A stretch of DNA of 64,000 nt, taken from the NCBI GenBank assembly GCA_016719945.1, contig JADJYE010000007.1:248001-312000 (forward strand), written 5' to 3'. The notes beneath the pieces are model-generated. The model had not been told where the DNA came from. It saw nothing but the letters and a program-made list of their open reading frames with translations, and made no database searches. Positions 1 through 9,087 of this stretch are shown here, one piece after another (within the stretch, counting starts at the first letter, position 1; every line of letters begins with the position of its first letter). The position numbers were made by a program, and so were the translations under genes. The DNA comes from Polyangiaceae bacterium. Lineage in GTDB: Bacteria > Myxococcota_A > Polyangia > Polyangiales > Polyangiaceae.

Positions 1-1
1 G

Positions 2-349
2 AGCTGTTCGTCCTGTGGGTGCCTCATCAAGATCGGCGAGTCGACCTGCCCGCACTGCGGGAAGGGAGCCTCGCGCCTCGGCGCTCCGGCCGCGGCCATC
101 TTGATGGGGATCGTCGCGGTCACCGGCTGCGGCGACGACACCGGCAGCGGCGGCGCGGGCGGAGACGGCGGCGCAGGCGGCGCGAACATCGGCGGCGCAG
201 CGCCGGCGTACGGCGTGCCCGCGACCGGCGGCATGAACGCCGGCGGCGCTGCGCAGGGCGGCGGTGGCGCGGGCGAGGGCGGCAACGGCGGCGGCGCAGC
301 GCCGGCCTACGGTGTCCCCGGCACGGGCGGCGCGGGCGGCGGCGGCTGA
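2..349 (+). CDS. Zinc-ribbon, glycine-rich protein (5' end outside window)
   Basis: The reading frame is open from the first complete codon of the window (base 2), so the N-terminus is missing. It opens with a Cys-rich segment, CSSCGC then CPHCG about nine residues later, which looks like a zinc ribbon. A hydrophobic stretch (AAAILMGIVAVTGC) follows; it could be a membrane segment or an internal lipobox-like site. The rest is almost pure Gly/Ala with two copies of the motif AAPAYGVP. A TGA ends it 11 nt before the kinase gene on the same strand, so the two may be co-transcribed. Function is unknown; similar ribbon plus Gly-rich tails are common in myxobacteria. An in-frame ATG at 104 would give only the hydrophobic and Gly-rich part. 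Confidence 0.6.
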   Translation, partial: SCSSCGCLIKIGESTCPHCGKGASRLGAPAAAILMGIVAVTGCGDDTGSGGAGGDGGAGGANIGGAAPAYGVPATGGMNAGGAAQGGGGAGEGGNGGGAAPAYGVPGTGGAGGGG

Positions 350-360
350 CCGCGACGTTC

Positions 361-1293
<933 letters not shown>

Positions 1294-1322
1294 CGCGGAC
1301 TCGCCCGCGCGCGCGGCTGCTG

Positions 1323-1328
1323 TAGACT
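1323..1328 (+). promoter_or_regulatory. -10-like element TAGACT upstream of the beta-helix lipoprotein gene
   Basis: The hexamer TAGACT ends 8 nt before the ATG at 1337 and is preceded by CTG. At this spacing a transcript would begin almost at the start codon. It belongs to the recurring set described in the findings. No convincing -35 box is seen. Confidence 0.4.
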
Positions 1329-1336
1329 CTCGCCTC

Positions 1337-2707
1337 ATGCGGGCTCCCCTCGTCGCGTCGCTCGTGGTGCTCATGGCCTGCGGAGACTCCGCCTCCACGG
1401 GCGGAGGTGGCTCCGGCGAGACGGCCGGCGGTCCGCCCTGCGGGGAGTGCACTGGCGGCACAGGCACAGGGGGGACCGGCGTGGGCGGGAGCGGCCAAGG
1501 CGGCGGTGATGGCGGAATGGCCGCCACGGTGTCGTGCGACCCCCTGCCTCCTCCGGCCGGCGCGGTCATCGACGTCGACCCATCGATGGCCGCGTCGCTC
1601 CCGCAGCTGGTGTTCGACGCTGCCCCCGGCACGACGTTCTCCCTCGCCGATGGGACCTACGTGTTGAGCGCGACGCTCCAGGTGCGCGCGCCGGGCCTCA
1701 CGCTCCGCTCCGCGAGCGACGACGCCGAGGCGGTCGTCCTCTCGGGCGATTACGCCGTCAACGAGCTCGTGCAGGTGACCGCGAGCGACGCGACCCTCGC
1801 CCACCTGACGCTGACCCGGGCGGTCGATCACCTGGTTCACGTGGTCCCGCCCGGACCCGGACAGGACGTGCTCGGCTTCCGCCTCTATGGCGCCCGGATG
1901 ATCGACAGCGGCGAGCAGTTTCTCAAGGTGAACCCCATCTCGGGGCAACAGGGCTACATCGACGAGGGTCGCGTCGAGTGCTCTACCTTCGCCATGACCG
2001 AGGAGGGACGCGCCAACGTCGAGCCTTGCTGCGGCGGATGTTACACGGGCGGCATCGACGTCCACGCGGGGTGGGGGTGGGTCGTCGCGAACAACCGCTT
2101 CGAAGGCATCTACTGCGACGGCGCGGGCCTCGCCGAGCACGCCATCCATTTCTGGAAGGGGTCGCGTGACACGCTGGTCGAGCGCAACGTCATCGTCGAC
2201 TGCGCCCGCGGGGTCGGCTTCGGCCTCGGCAGCGGCGCTGGGGAGCGCGTTTACCCTGACGCACCGCACGGCGGAGCCTTCCTCGCCCATTACGACGGGG
2301 TCATCCGCGGCAACGTTATCTTCGCCACGAACCCCTTCTTTGACACCGGCATCGAGATCGCCGAGGCGAACGAGCCGCACGTCCACCACAACACGGTGAT
2401 CGCGACGGCCAGCGCGACGGCCGCGTTCAGCTCGATCGACTATCGCTTCGCCCAGACGTCGGTCATCGTGAAGAACAACCTCGTGAACAACATCACGCAG
2501 CGCGACGGCGCGTCGGGGGAGGTGTCGAACAACCTCGAGTCCACGCCGCTCGAATACTTCGTCGATGTCGGCGGCGCGGATCTCCACCTGGTCGACGGCG
2601 CGACGGGCGCCCTCGGCCAGGGTGTGCCGCTCGGCGACGCCGGGCTCGATATCGACGGCGAGCCCCGAGACGCTTCGTCGCCCGACCTCGGCGCGGACGA
2701 GCGATAG
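1337..2707 (+). CDS. Lipoprotein with right-handed parallel beta-helix domain
   Basis: The 456-residue product starts with a lipoprotein signal (lipobox LMAC, Cys15) followed by a Gly/Thr-rich linker to about residue 60. The remainder has the repeating pattern of a right-handed parallel beta-helix of the pectate-lyase/NosD kind: ADGTYVLSATLQV, LTLRSAS, repeated Asn-turn motifs such as VVANNRFEGI, LVERNVIVDC, VIRGNVIF and VHHNTVI, and a final SNNLES segment. Two Cys-rich turns (ECSTF, EPCCGGCYTGG) may be disulphide-bonded. It is probably anchored on the outer membrane and may bind or cleave polysaccharide, but no catalytic residues can be assigned. The ATG is preferred because it gives a textbook signal peptide. 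Confidence 0.8.
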   Translation: MRAPLVASLVVLMACGDSASTGGGGSGETAGGPPCGECTGGTGTGGTGVGGSGQGGGDGGMAATVSCDPLPPPAGAVIDVDPSMAASLPQLVFDAAPGTTFSLADGTYVLSATLQVRAPGLTLRSASDDAEAVVLSGDYAVNELVQVTASDATLAHLTLTRAVDHLVHVVPPGPGQDVLGFRLYGARMIDSGEQFLKVNPISGQQGYIDEGRVECSTFAMTEEGRANVEPCCGGCYTGGIDVHAGWGWVVANNRFEGIYCDGAGLAEHAIHFWKGSRDTLVERNVIVDCARGVGFGLGSGAGERVYPDAPHGGAFLAHYDGVIRGNVIFATNPFFDTGIEIAEANEPHVHHNTVIATASATAAFSSIDYRFAQTSVIVKNNLVNNITQRDGASGEVSNNLESTPLEYFVDVGGADLHLVDGATGALGQGVPLGDAGLDIDGEPRDASSPDLGADER

Positions 2708-2728
2708 TCGCCGCCAAGAGGCCCGACG

Positions 2729-3930
2729 CTATTCGGGGACGGGGACCTCGAGGCACACGCCGACCTCGAGGATGACGTAGAGCAGCGCCAGCTCTTGAGG
2801 CAGAAGACCGTCGGACGACTCCGAGTGGTACGTGCTGAACAGGACGCGACCGCACTGCTGCTCGAAGCTGATGGTGAGCGGCTTGTTGCCCTGGGGGGTC
2901 GCGCCCGTGATCCAGGTCTTCGGCGTGACCATGACCGGCTGATTGTTGACGTCGGTGGTCGCGACCGTGTTGAGCGCGTCGATGTACGTGTACGCGGCCT
3001 CGAACGACGGGTTCGGCACCCCTTGGGCCGTGAGCCAGGCTTGCAGCTCCGGGTCCATCTGGGTCGGGGGGCGGTGTAGTTGTCGAGCGTGCAGGCGTCT
3101 CCCGACTCCTAGTAGAAGTCGACATAGCCCGGGAAGGGGCTCTGCATCCATTGATAGGACCAGTCGGTGACGTAGTACTTGCCGCCCGCCGCCACGAAAT
3201 CGCGGATGTTGTCGGCCTGCTGCGAGGTGCCGCCGTCGCAGGAGGAGCAGGGCACGAAGGCGATGTGGTACTGCGAGAGCATCGCGGGGTCGTCGAAGAC
3301 CGAGTCGCAGCTGAAGCCGGCGCACGCCACGAGCGTGATCTGATCCTGGTCGATGCCGAGCTCGACGAGAGACGTCAGGATGTCGTCGTAGGCGCCCTCC
3401 TGGATGACCATCTTCGGGATGTCGTCGCCGTTCGCCTTGTCCATCCGGGAGGGCATGCGCGTGGCGGTGGGGTCGGCCTGCAGCGCGCCCGAAGCGATCG
3501 TAATGGGCCGCACGCGGCGGAACTGGCCCTTCTGCACGACGAGGTATTGGTCGCCGTCGTTGTACGTGGGGATCTCGAAGGTGCCGTCGGCGTTCGAGAA
3601 GCCGTGCGCGATGGACTCGTCGAGCTCGACGCAGGCGTCGCAGTAGACGCCGTCGGGAATGGCGGGAGGAAGAGAGGAGGTCAGATAGACGAGGGCGCCG
3701 CTGATGGGGATGGTCCCCTCGGGGGCCACGACCCTGCCCGACAGCGTGCCGATGGCCTGGGGGTTCACGCCCCCACCTGTGCCGAACGTGTTGCCTCCCT
3801 GCGCCGCCCCGCCGTTGCTCGTCCCGGCCCCGGAGCCTCCGGCGCCGGTGGCGTTGGGGTCGTTGCCGGCGGAGCACGCGAGGAGGGCGAGGGCGGCGAG
3901 CAGAGCAGAAGAAAGGGCGGTGAGACGCAA
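2729..3930 (-). pseudogene. Broken lipoprotein: carboxypeptidase-regulatory-like plus ThuA/GATase-like domain
   Basis: The N-terminal part (3930 down to 3109) has a signal peptide with lipobox ALLAC (Cys19), a Gly/Asn-rich linker, then a transthyretin-like carboxypeptidase-regulatory domain (GTLSGRVVAPEG to DGTFEIPTYNDGD). A second domain resembles a ThuA/class I amidotransferase fold (IAFVPCSSC, NIRDFVAAGGKYYVTDW). A TAG at 3109-3111 interrupts the frame right after YVDFY, where TGG (Trp) would read straight on into ESGDACTLDNYTAP. The frame is then lost at a run of six G (3066-3071) and the C-terminus continues in another frame as PPTQMDPELQAW to the stop at 2729. Both parts keep good coding character. 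Two lesions so close together make true inactivation possible, but sequence error is also plausible. Probably an outer-membrane or secreted structural protein. Confidence 0.65.
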
Positions 3931-4016
3931 GGCGAGCCTCCAGGTAAGGCGGCCATTTTGAGCACGGATGGCGCCGAGCGGCCAGCCCGCTCACGCGCCG
4001 CGCCGAAGCGGCCGGG

Positions 4017-4148
4017 TCAGAAGCGCCAGTCGGCGGGCTTTTCGCCCGGGACGCTCGGCCGAGTCAGAAAGACGATGAGCGCGGCCCCCTGCACGACGCC
4101 GCCGGGGACCAGGGCCGCGTCGCCGATGACGAAATTGGTGGCGCTCAC
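4017..4148 (-). CDS. Possible small protein coupled to the dioxygenase gene
   Basis: A 43-codon frame begins at a GTG (4146-4148) that overlaps the TGA of the dioxygenase gene (GTGA), the standard coupling arrangement in this window. The product has one hydrophobic stretch (GGVVQGAALIVFLT) and a basic, Pro-containing tail. I recognise no family. It could be a short membrane peptide, or the remnant of a larger gene. Its support is only the overlap and non-random composition. Confidence 0.3.
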   Translation of the reverse strand: MSATNFVIGDAALVPGGVVQGAALIVFLTRPSVPGEKPADWRF

Positions 4149-4954
4149 CTCACCACGCCCACGACCGGTCGCGGACCGCTGCCGTCGAGCAGATCCGCGG
4201 GGCTGCACTTGTCGATGTGACCGAGCAGGCCCTTGTAGATCCCGAAGCCGACGAGCTTGCGCAGGCGCGGAGAGAAGCGGCGCGCGATCTCGAGGGGGAC
4301 GCCGAGCTGTTGGTTCTCTTGCTGGCGGACCCAGCCGGCGCAATAGTTCATGGCGACCCCGACGCGCCGCTCGCCCGCGCGGTTCGCGCCGCCTCCGTGC
4401 CACAGGCTGCCGTTGAAGACGAGGACGCTGCCGCGTGGCATCTCCGCCGCGATCGTGTCGATGCTCGCGCCGAGCTCGGGCGCGTGGTCCCTCGCGTGCG
4501 AGCCAGGGACCAGCCGCGTCGCGCCGTTCACCTCGGTGAAGTCGCTGAGCGCCCACATCGAGTTGCAGACGATCGGCACGTGAGGCCGTGGCAGCGGGAT
4601 GAGCATGTCGTCGGCGTGCAGGGGCTGCGCGAGCTCACCGGGCAGGATGTCGATCGACGACAGCGACGAGACGAGGCAGCCACGGTCGAGGACGCGCTCG
4701 ACGATCGGCAGCACGTGGTCGTGCACGGGGACCTCGGCGAAGACGTCCCCTCGCGCGAGCAGGTTGTAGACGCGGAGCGTTCGGGTGCCTTCGAACAGGT
4801 TCTCGGCGGGCTTCACGTCGAGCTCGCGCTCGAGGCGGTCGACCTCGGACAGCAGGCGATCGACGAGGTCGGGCGCGATGGCGCCAAGGATGATCGTGTA
4901 GCCGTCGCGCTCGACGCTCGCTGCGTGCTCGGCGATCTGCGCTTCAGTGAGCAT
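4145..4954 (-). CDS. Phytanoyl-CoA dioxygenase (PhyH) family protein
   Basis: The 269-residue protein matches Fe(II)/2-oxoglutarate-dependent dioxygenases of the PhyH family. The metal triad is visible as His113-x-Asp115 (QPLHADDM) and His186 (SLWHGGGAN), with Arg196/197 placed to hold 2-oxoglutarate (AGERRVGV). The N-terminus EAQIAEHAASVERDGYTII is typical of the family, where the enzyme usually begins 'the Asp-Gly-Tyr turn'. Members hydroxylate diverse small molecules, so the substrate cannot be given. It stands alone on the minus strand, with a possible 43-residue ORF coupled behind it. A TACGCT hexamer lies 9 nt before the ATG. Confidence 0.85.
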   Translation of the reverse strand: MLTEAQIAEHAASVERDGYTIILGAIAPDLVDRLLSEVDRLERELDVKPAENLFEGTRTLRVYNLLARGDVFAEVPVHDHVLPIVERVLDRGCLVSSLSSIDILPGELAQPLHADDMLIPLPRPHVPIVCNSMWALSDFTEVNGATRLVPGSHARDHAPELGASIDTIAAEMPRGSVLVFNGSLWHGGGANRAGERRVGVAMNYCAGWVRQQENQQLGVPLEIARRFSPRLRKLVGFGIYKGLLGHIDKCSPADLLDGSGPRPVVGVVR

Positions 4955-4963
4955 CGCGGGTCG

Positions 4964-4969
4964 AGCGTA
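4964..4969 (-). promoter_or_regulatory. -10-like element TACGCT upstream of the PhyH gene
   Basis: On the minus strand the sequence reads GGCTACGCTCGACCCGCG then ATG, placing TACGCT 9 nt before the start codon. It is part of the recurring near-leaderless pattern. No separate ribosome binding site is visible. Confidence 0.4.
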
Positions 4970-4984
4970 GCCTGGCGCGCGCCA

Positions 4985-5758
4985 TCACTCGACGGTGATG
5001 CGCAGCTCGGGCGGCGAGGTGCCGGCCAAGTTGAAGTAGTCGACGCCGTTGGTCGACACCGGGATGAGGCCCAAGAAGACGCTCGCGCCGGACGCCACCG
5101 CCGTGGTGGGCAGCGAAAAATCGACCACCTGTCCCTGGACGACCGCGCCCATGTCACCGGCCAAGGGCGCGCCTCCGACCTGGGCCGGGACGCCATTGAA
5201 GAGGTCCGCTCGGGTGAACGGAGCGACCTCCCAGACCTGCCCCGTCTGGTTGCTCTCGGCGCCCATGACGATCGGCACGGTCAGGCGCAGCACGACCGCG
5301 GTCACCATGTGTCCCGACAGCGCGTCGTCGAGGTCGAAACGCACGAAGGAATGGCGCGCGCCCGTCGCGAGGTCGACCTCGAGATCGACCGAGATTCGGG
5401 TCCCCTCGTTCTCGGCCGCGCACGCGTCGGGATCGGGGTTGGTCGGCGCGACGCAGTCGGCCACGACCGCGCCGTACGTGAGGAGCGTCGGTCCAGCACC
5501 GCCGCCGCCGTCAGCGCCCCCCTGGCCGCCTTGTCCATCGCCCCCGGCCCCCCCCCCCCCGCTGGGGCCGACCCTGCCGCCTTGTCCTCCGCCGCCCGTC
5601 TCGGGACCTCCGCCGGTCGCCGGCGCGCCGCCGGCTGCGCCGCCGCCAGCGCCGAGGCGCGGATCGAAGAAATCCCAGTCGTGGCTGCACGCGGCCGCTG
5701 CGAGGACGCACCCCGCGAGCGCGACCTGGAGCGATCCCGTGAGCACCTGAGCCGACAT
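4985..5758 (-). CDS. Lipoprotein with DNRLRE/CBM96-like domain
   Basis: The product has 257 residues. A signal peptide ends in the lipobox LAAAAC (Cys24). Residues 35-90 are a Gly-rich low-complexity linker. The C-terminal 150 residues resemble the DNRLRE/CBM96-type beta-sandwich found in extracellular proteins: SFVRFDLDD, AVVLRLTVPI, WEVAPFTRADLFNG, VVDFSLPTT and LGLIPVSTNGVDYFN in the usual order, ending PPELRITVE. The ATG at 5758 is chosen because it gives the signal peptide; the open frame extends further upstream but overlaps the divergent kinase gene. It is likely surface-anchored and may bind glycans. Confidence 0.75.
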   Translation of the reverse strand: MSAQVLTGSLQVALAGCVLAAAACSHDWDFFDPRLGAGGGAAGGAPATGGGPETGGGGQGGRVGPSGGGGAGGDGQGGQGGADGGGGAGPTLLTYGAVVADCVAPTNPDPDACAAENEGTRISVDLEVDLATGARHSFVRFDLDDALSGHMVTAVVLRLTVPIVMGAESNQTGQVWEVAPFTRADLFNGVPAQVGGAPLAGDMGAVVQGQVVDFSLPTTAVASGASVFLGLIPVSTNGVDYFNLAGTSPPELRITVE

Positions 5759-5828
5759 CTGGAGACATCCTAAACGGATTCTGGCGACTTGGCAGCGCCG
5801 CGAGGGTCCGCTCTTCGACGTGTTCGTG

Positions 5829-5834
5829 TACGCT
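5829..5834 (+). promoter_or_regulatory. -10-like element TACGCT upstream of the second kinase gene
   Basis: TACGCT preceded by GTG lies 9 nt before the ATG at 5844. If used as a -10 box it makes the GTG at 5820 untranslated and supports the ATG as the real start. Confidence 0.45.
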
Positions 5835-5843
5835 GCTGGCCAG

Positions 5844-7259
5844 ATGAGGTTGGGGCGATACGAGACCTTGCGACCCATCGCGTCGGGGGGAATGGCCACC
5901 GTCCACCTGGCGCGGGCGCTCGGCGCGGGCGGCTTCGAGCGGCTCGTGGCGCTCAAGGTGCTGCACCCGCACATCGCTGCGGAGCCCGACTTCGTCGCGA
6001 TGTTCCTCGACGAGGCCCGGCTCGCCGCGAGCATTCGCCACCCGAACGTCGTCGCCACGATCGACGTCCAGGAGGAGCCGCTCTTCCTGGTGATGGACTA
6101 CGTGGAGGGCCCGGCGCTCCACGTGATCTTGCGTGAGCTGCGCAAGCGAGGCGAGCGGGTCCCGCTCGACATCTTGCTGCGCGTCTTCCTCGACACGCTC
6201 GCGGGTCTGGAGGCTGCCCACGAGCTGAAGGGCCCCGACGCGCAGCCGCTCTGCCTGATCCACCGCGACGTCTCGCCCCAGAACATCCTCGTCGGCAACG
6301 ACGGGATCGGCCGGATCACCGACTTCGGCGTCGCGAGGGCCACGTCGAGGCTGTCGTCGACGCGCGGCGGGCAGGTGAAGGGCAAGCTCGCGTACATGGC
6401 GCCGGAGCAGATCCGCTCGCAAGACCTCGACCGGCGGGTCGACGTCTACGCCGCGGGCGTCGTGCTCTGGGAGCTGCTCGCGAATCAGCCGCTCTTCAGA
6501 GGCGACAGTGACGCGGCCGTGCTCGCGCAGATCATCGCCGGCCCGGCGAAGCACCCGAACGAGGTCCACCCCGACCTGCCGCAGGGGATCGACGCGACGT
6601 GTATGAAGGCGCTCGCCACCGACCGAGACCAGCGCTTCCCGAGCGCCGGCGCCTTCGCGGACGCGCTGGAGCAGGCCGCCCACGAGGCGCACGTCCCCAT
6701 CGCCTCACCGCGCGCGGTCGCTGCTTGGATCAAGAAGCTCGGCGTCCACGAGACAGCGCCCGCCACCGGGACCGCGCTGGCAGACGCCAGCTCCCCCGGC
6801 AGCCGGTCGGGCGGGAGCGGCCAGGCGCTCCTCAACTCCACGGCGATCGACGCCTCCGCGGAGGGCGGGAAGAGCTCGACCAGCGTAGGGACGCTCGTCG
6901 CACCTTCGCTCATCGCGCAGAAGCGATCGGTGTGGCCGGTCATCGCGATCGTCGCGGGGGTGGCTTCCGCGGTCGCGCTCGGGGGCTGGGCCCTGACGAG
7001 GAGGGGTGGGGACGACTCGACGAACGACGCGCCGGCCTCGCAGCCGACCGCCCCGACCGCCCCGACCGCCGCGCTCGGCACAACCACGACGAGCGTTTCG
7101 GCCAGCGCGTCGGCGCCCGCTGTCGCCGCGACGACTGCCGCGCCCTCGGCCTCGCCCCTCGCCTCCGAGACGGCTCCTGTGACCGCGCTGCCGCCCCCGA
7201 AGACAGCGCCTTCGCAGGTGAAGCCGCGCTCGACGGCGTTCCGACCGGGTGGGCTATGA
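5844..7259 (+). CDS. Membrane-anchored serine/threonine protein kinase
   Basis: The 471-residue kinase starts MRLGRYETLRPIASGGMATV, the usual beginning of myxobacterial kinases, so the ATG at 5844 is preferred over the GTG at 5820. Lys38 is the ATP-binding residue; the catalytic loop is HRDVSPQN (Asp142), a variant typical of this phylum; DFG is at 160-162 and APE at 186-188. A single membrane span (about 363-384, VWPVIAIVAGVASAVALGGW) separates the cytoplasmic kinase from a Thr/Ala/Pro-rich C-terminal tail with no fold. Its stop overlaps the ATG of the PEGA protein (ATGA at 7256-7259), so the two are translationally coupled and probably work together in the envelope. Confidence 0.92.
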   Translation: MRLGRYETLRPIASGGMATVHLARALGAGGFERLVALKVLHPHIAAEPDFVAMFLDEARLAASIRHPNVVATIDVQEEPLFLVMDYVEGPALHVILRELRKRGERVPLDILLRVFLDTLAGLEAAHELKGPDAQPLCLIHRDVSPQNILVGNDGIGRITDFGVARATSRLSSTRGGQVKGKLAYMAPEQIRSQDLDRRVDVYAAGVVLWELLANQPLFRGDSDAAVLAQIIAGPAKHPNEVHPDLPQGIDATCMKALATDRDQRFPSAGAFADALEQAAHEAHVPIASPRAVAAWIKKLGVHETAPATGTALADASSPGSRSGGSGQALLNSTAIDASAEGGKSSTSVGTLVAPSLIAQKRSVWPVIAIVAGVASAVALGGWALTRRGGDDSTNDAPASQPTAPTAPTAALGTTTTSVSASASAPAVAATTAAPSASPLASETAPVTALPPPKTAPSQVKPRSTAFRPGGL

Positions 7260-8239
7260 GGCGCTGGACCGGGCGCGCGGCGCTGTGCCTCGCTTTGATC
7301 AGCCCCGCCGTGCTGCTCTTCACTCCCACCGCGTCGTGGGCGCAAGCGGTGACCGCGGCGCAGCGAGAGGCGTTCGCCGAGGCACAGAAGCTCTACGACA
7401 GCGGCGACTTCGCGGGCGCATTGCCGCGCTTCGAGGCGCTGTCGAAGGAGACCGACAGCCCGAACGCACGCCTGTACGTCGCGCGCTGCCTCCGCGAGCT
7501 CGGGAAGACAGCCGAGGCCTACGACCACATGGCCGAGACGGTGCGCTATTCGACCGAGAAGGCCGCGAGCGACTCCAAGTACTCACCGACGCGCGACGCA
7601 GCCGCGGCCGAGCTCGCGCTGCTCGCCGCAAAGGTCGGCCACCTCGTCATCGCGGTCGCGGACGCGCCGGAGGGCTCTAGCGTCACGCTCGACGGGACGG
7701 GCGTCGACGCTGCGAAGGTGGGCACGCCGCTGACGGTGATCCCAGGGAACCACGTGGTGGAGCTGAGCGGACAAGGGTTCGAGGCCGTGCGGCGCGAGGT
7801 CGAGGTCAAGGCGGGCGAGAGCCGGACCCTCACGCTGCTCGCGAAGTCGTCGCCGGTGACGAGCGAGCCCAAGCCCCCGCCGCCCGACGAGAAGAAGACG
7901 AGCGGCGGCGAGCTGCGGATCTTCGGCATCGTGTGCGCGGCGCTCGGAGGCGCGGGTCTCGCGACGTTCGCGGCGACCGGCACGATGGCGAGCTCGAAGT
8001 TCACGACGCTCGAGGAGGAGTGCGGGGGCGCCCGTTGCACCGACCCCACCTACGCCGACGTGATCGACGAGGGGAAGACGCTCGAGCTCGTCGCGAACAT
8101 CACCCTCGGCGTCGGAGCTGCGTTCGCGGCCGCGTCGATCCCGCTCATCATCTGGGGCGGGCCCTCGGAGACGTCGACCACCGCGGCGCTCTCGCCCACG
8201 CCAGGCGGGGCCGCGCTCAGCGTCAGCGGCACGTTCTAA
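7256..8239 (+). CDS. Periplasmic TPR/PEGA-domain protein coupled to kinase
   Basis: The 327-residue product has an N-terminal signal peptide (ALCLALISPAVLLF, cleavage near SWAQA). A short TPR-like region follows (AFAEAQKLYDSGDFAGALPRFE, ARLYVARCLRELGKTAEAYDH), then a PEGA-type beta domain (VIAVADAPEGSSVTLDG, VIPGNHVVELSGQGFE, REVEVKAGESRTLTLL). Two hydrophobic helices near the C-terminus (FGIVCAALGGAGLATFAATG and LGVGAAFAAASIPLIIWGG) suggest an inner-membrane anchor. Kinase plus TPR/PEGA gene pairs are a common myxobacterial arrangement. The partner relation is inferred from the 4-nt overlap. Confidence 0.85.
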   Translation: MRRWTGRAALCLALISPAVLLFTPTASWAQAVTAAQREAFAEAQKLYDSGDFAGALPRFEALSKETDSPNARLYVARCLRELGKTAEAYDHMAETVRYSTEKAASDSKYSPTRDAAAAELALLAAKVGHLVIAVADAPEGSSVTLDGTGVDAAKVGTPLTVIPGNHVVELSGQGFEAVRREVEVKAGESRTLTLLAKSSPVTSEPKPPPPDEKKTSGGELRIFGIVCAALGGAGLATFAATGTMASSKFTTLEEECGGARCTDPTYADVIDEGKTLELVANITLGVGAAFAAASIPLIIWGGPSETSTTAALSPTPGGAALSVSGTF

Positions 8240-8286
8240 AAGGACACCCCCCGAGACCGCTGGAGGCAGACCGCCGCTGGGCGCGG

Positions 8287-9003
8287 TCAGTCGACGCACG
8301 TAGGGGACGCGTGGATCGGCAACGACTGCGGGGGCTCCTTCGATGCGCCCGACTTGATGCGCGCGCGACAGCCGAAGACGAGCCTGCGCTCGCTGCACTT
8401 GCCGAGCGGCCGCCCGAGGCCGGAGGACCCGCTGCAGGCGCCCTGGGCGTCACACGTGGTGGGCTTCGCGGGCTGGATCACGTCGACCTTGTCGAAGAGG
8501 CACACGCCTTCGCAGTCGTCGCCGTCGTCGCACGTCTTGCCGGCGTCCTTCATCTTGCAGTTGCAGGTGACGGTGCTCAGCATGCCGACCGGACCCCAGA
8601 GCCCCTGGCACGCCTCGCACTCGGCGCGCGCCTTCGCGAGGGCTGGGTTCGCGAGCGTGAAGGTTGCGCGCGCGAGCACCGCCCGGACCTCTCCAGCCGC
8701 GCGCGCGGCGGGGCTGGCGTAGCCCCAGGCCGTCACCTCGTAAGTCTCGGCGCCGAGCGGCAGCGCGTGCGCAAACTGAGCGCCGGGGGCGATCATCGGC
8801 TCCGCGGGCTCGACCGTAATCTTCGAAGGGCCGCCGGACGAGAGCTGGACCTCCGAGAGCACGATGGGCGAGCCGGTGCAGTTGACGACGGCCAGCGGGG
8901 ACTTCTTCGAGCAGCTCTGGAAGCCGTCCTTGCAGTCGACGTCAGCGTCAAAAATCGTGCACCTCCGCCCCCTCGACGCTGACCCAGGGGTGGTGGGGCT
9001 CAC
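8287..9003 (-). CDS. Cys-rich hypothetical protein, start uncertain
   Basis: The coding part runs from RRCTIFDADVDCKDGF through SCSKKSPLAVVNCTGSP, a beta-rich middle segment (ETYEVTAWGYASPAAR) and a Cys-rich C-terminal half (CEACQGLW, CNCKMKD, CDDGDDCEGVC) to the stop at 8287. Cysteine spacing and the CDDGDDC motif look like an exported, disulphide-bonded protein of the myxobacterial surface type. The expected signal peptide is not in frame: the best start is a GTG at 9001-9003, which gives no signal, and the open frame upstream runs into the divergent PLP-enzyme gene. A frame error near the N-terminus is therefore likely. Function is unknown. Confidence 0.55.
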   Translation of the reverse strand: MSPTTPGSASRGRRCTIFDADVDCKDGFQSCSKKSPLAVVNCTGSPIVLSEVQLSSGGPSKITVEPAEPMIAPGAQFAHALPLGAETYEVTAWGYASPAARAAGEVRAVLARATFTLANPALAKARAECEACQGLWGPVGMLSTVTCNCKMKDAGKTCDDGDDCEGVCLFDKVDVIQPAKPTTCDAQGACSGSSGLGRPLGKCSERRLVFGCRARIKSGASKEPPQSLPIHASPTCVD

Positions 9004-9087
9004 GATCGCTTCCGGGGTAGTCGCCGCCCGTCGAATGGGCGAGACGTCGAGGCGCCCCGCAGAGCTGCGCTCCCCGGCGCCCGCCCA

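Noticed and set aside
1..360. Kinase start within the first 350 nt (frame open from base 19)
   Set aside because: That part is Arg-rich and overlaps the Gly-rich zinc-ribbon gene, which explains it as a frame shadow; the GTG at 361 is in the right place.
3151..4416. 421-codon plus-strand open frame
   Set aside because: It is antisense to the broken lipoprotein and the PhyH gene and has the composition of an antisense shadow in GC-rich DNA, without domains.
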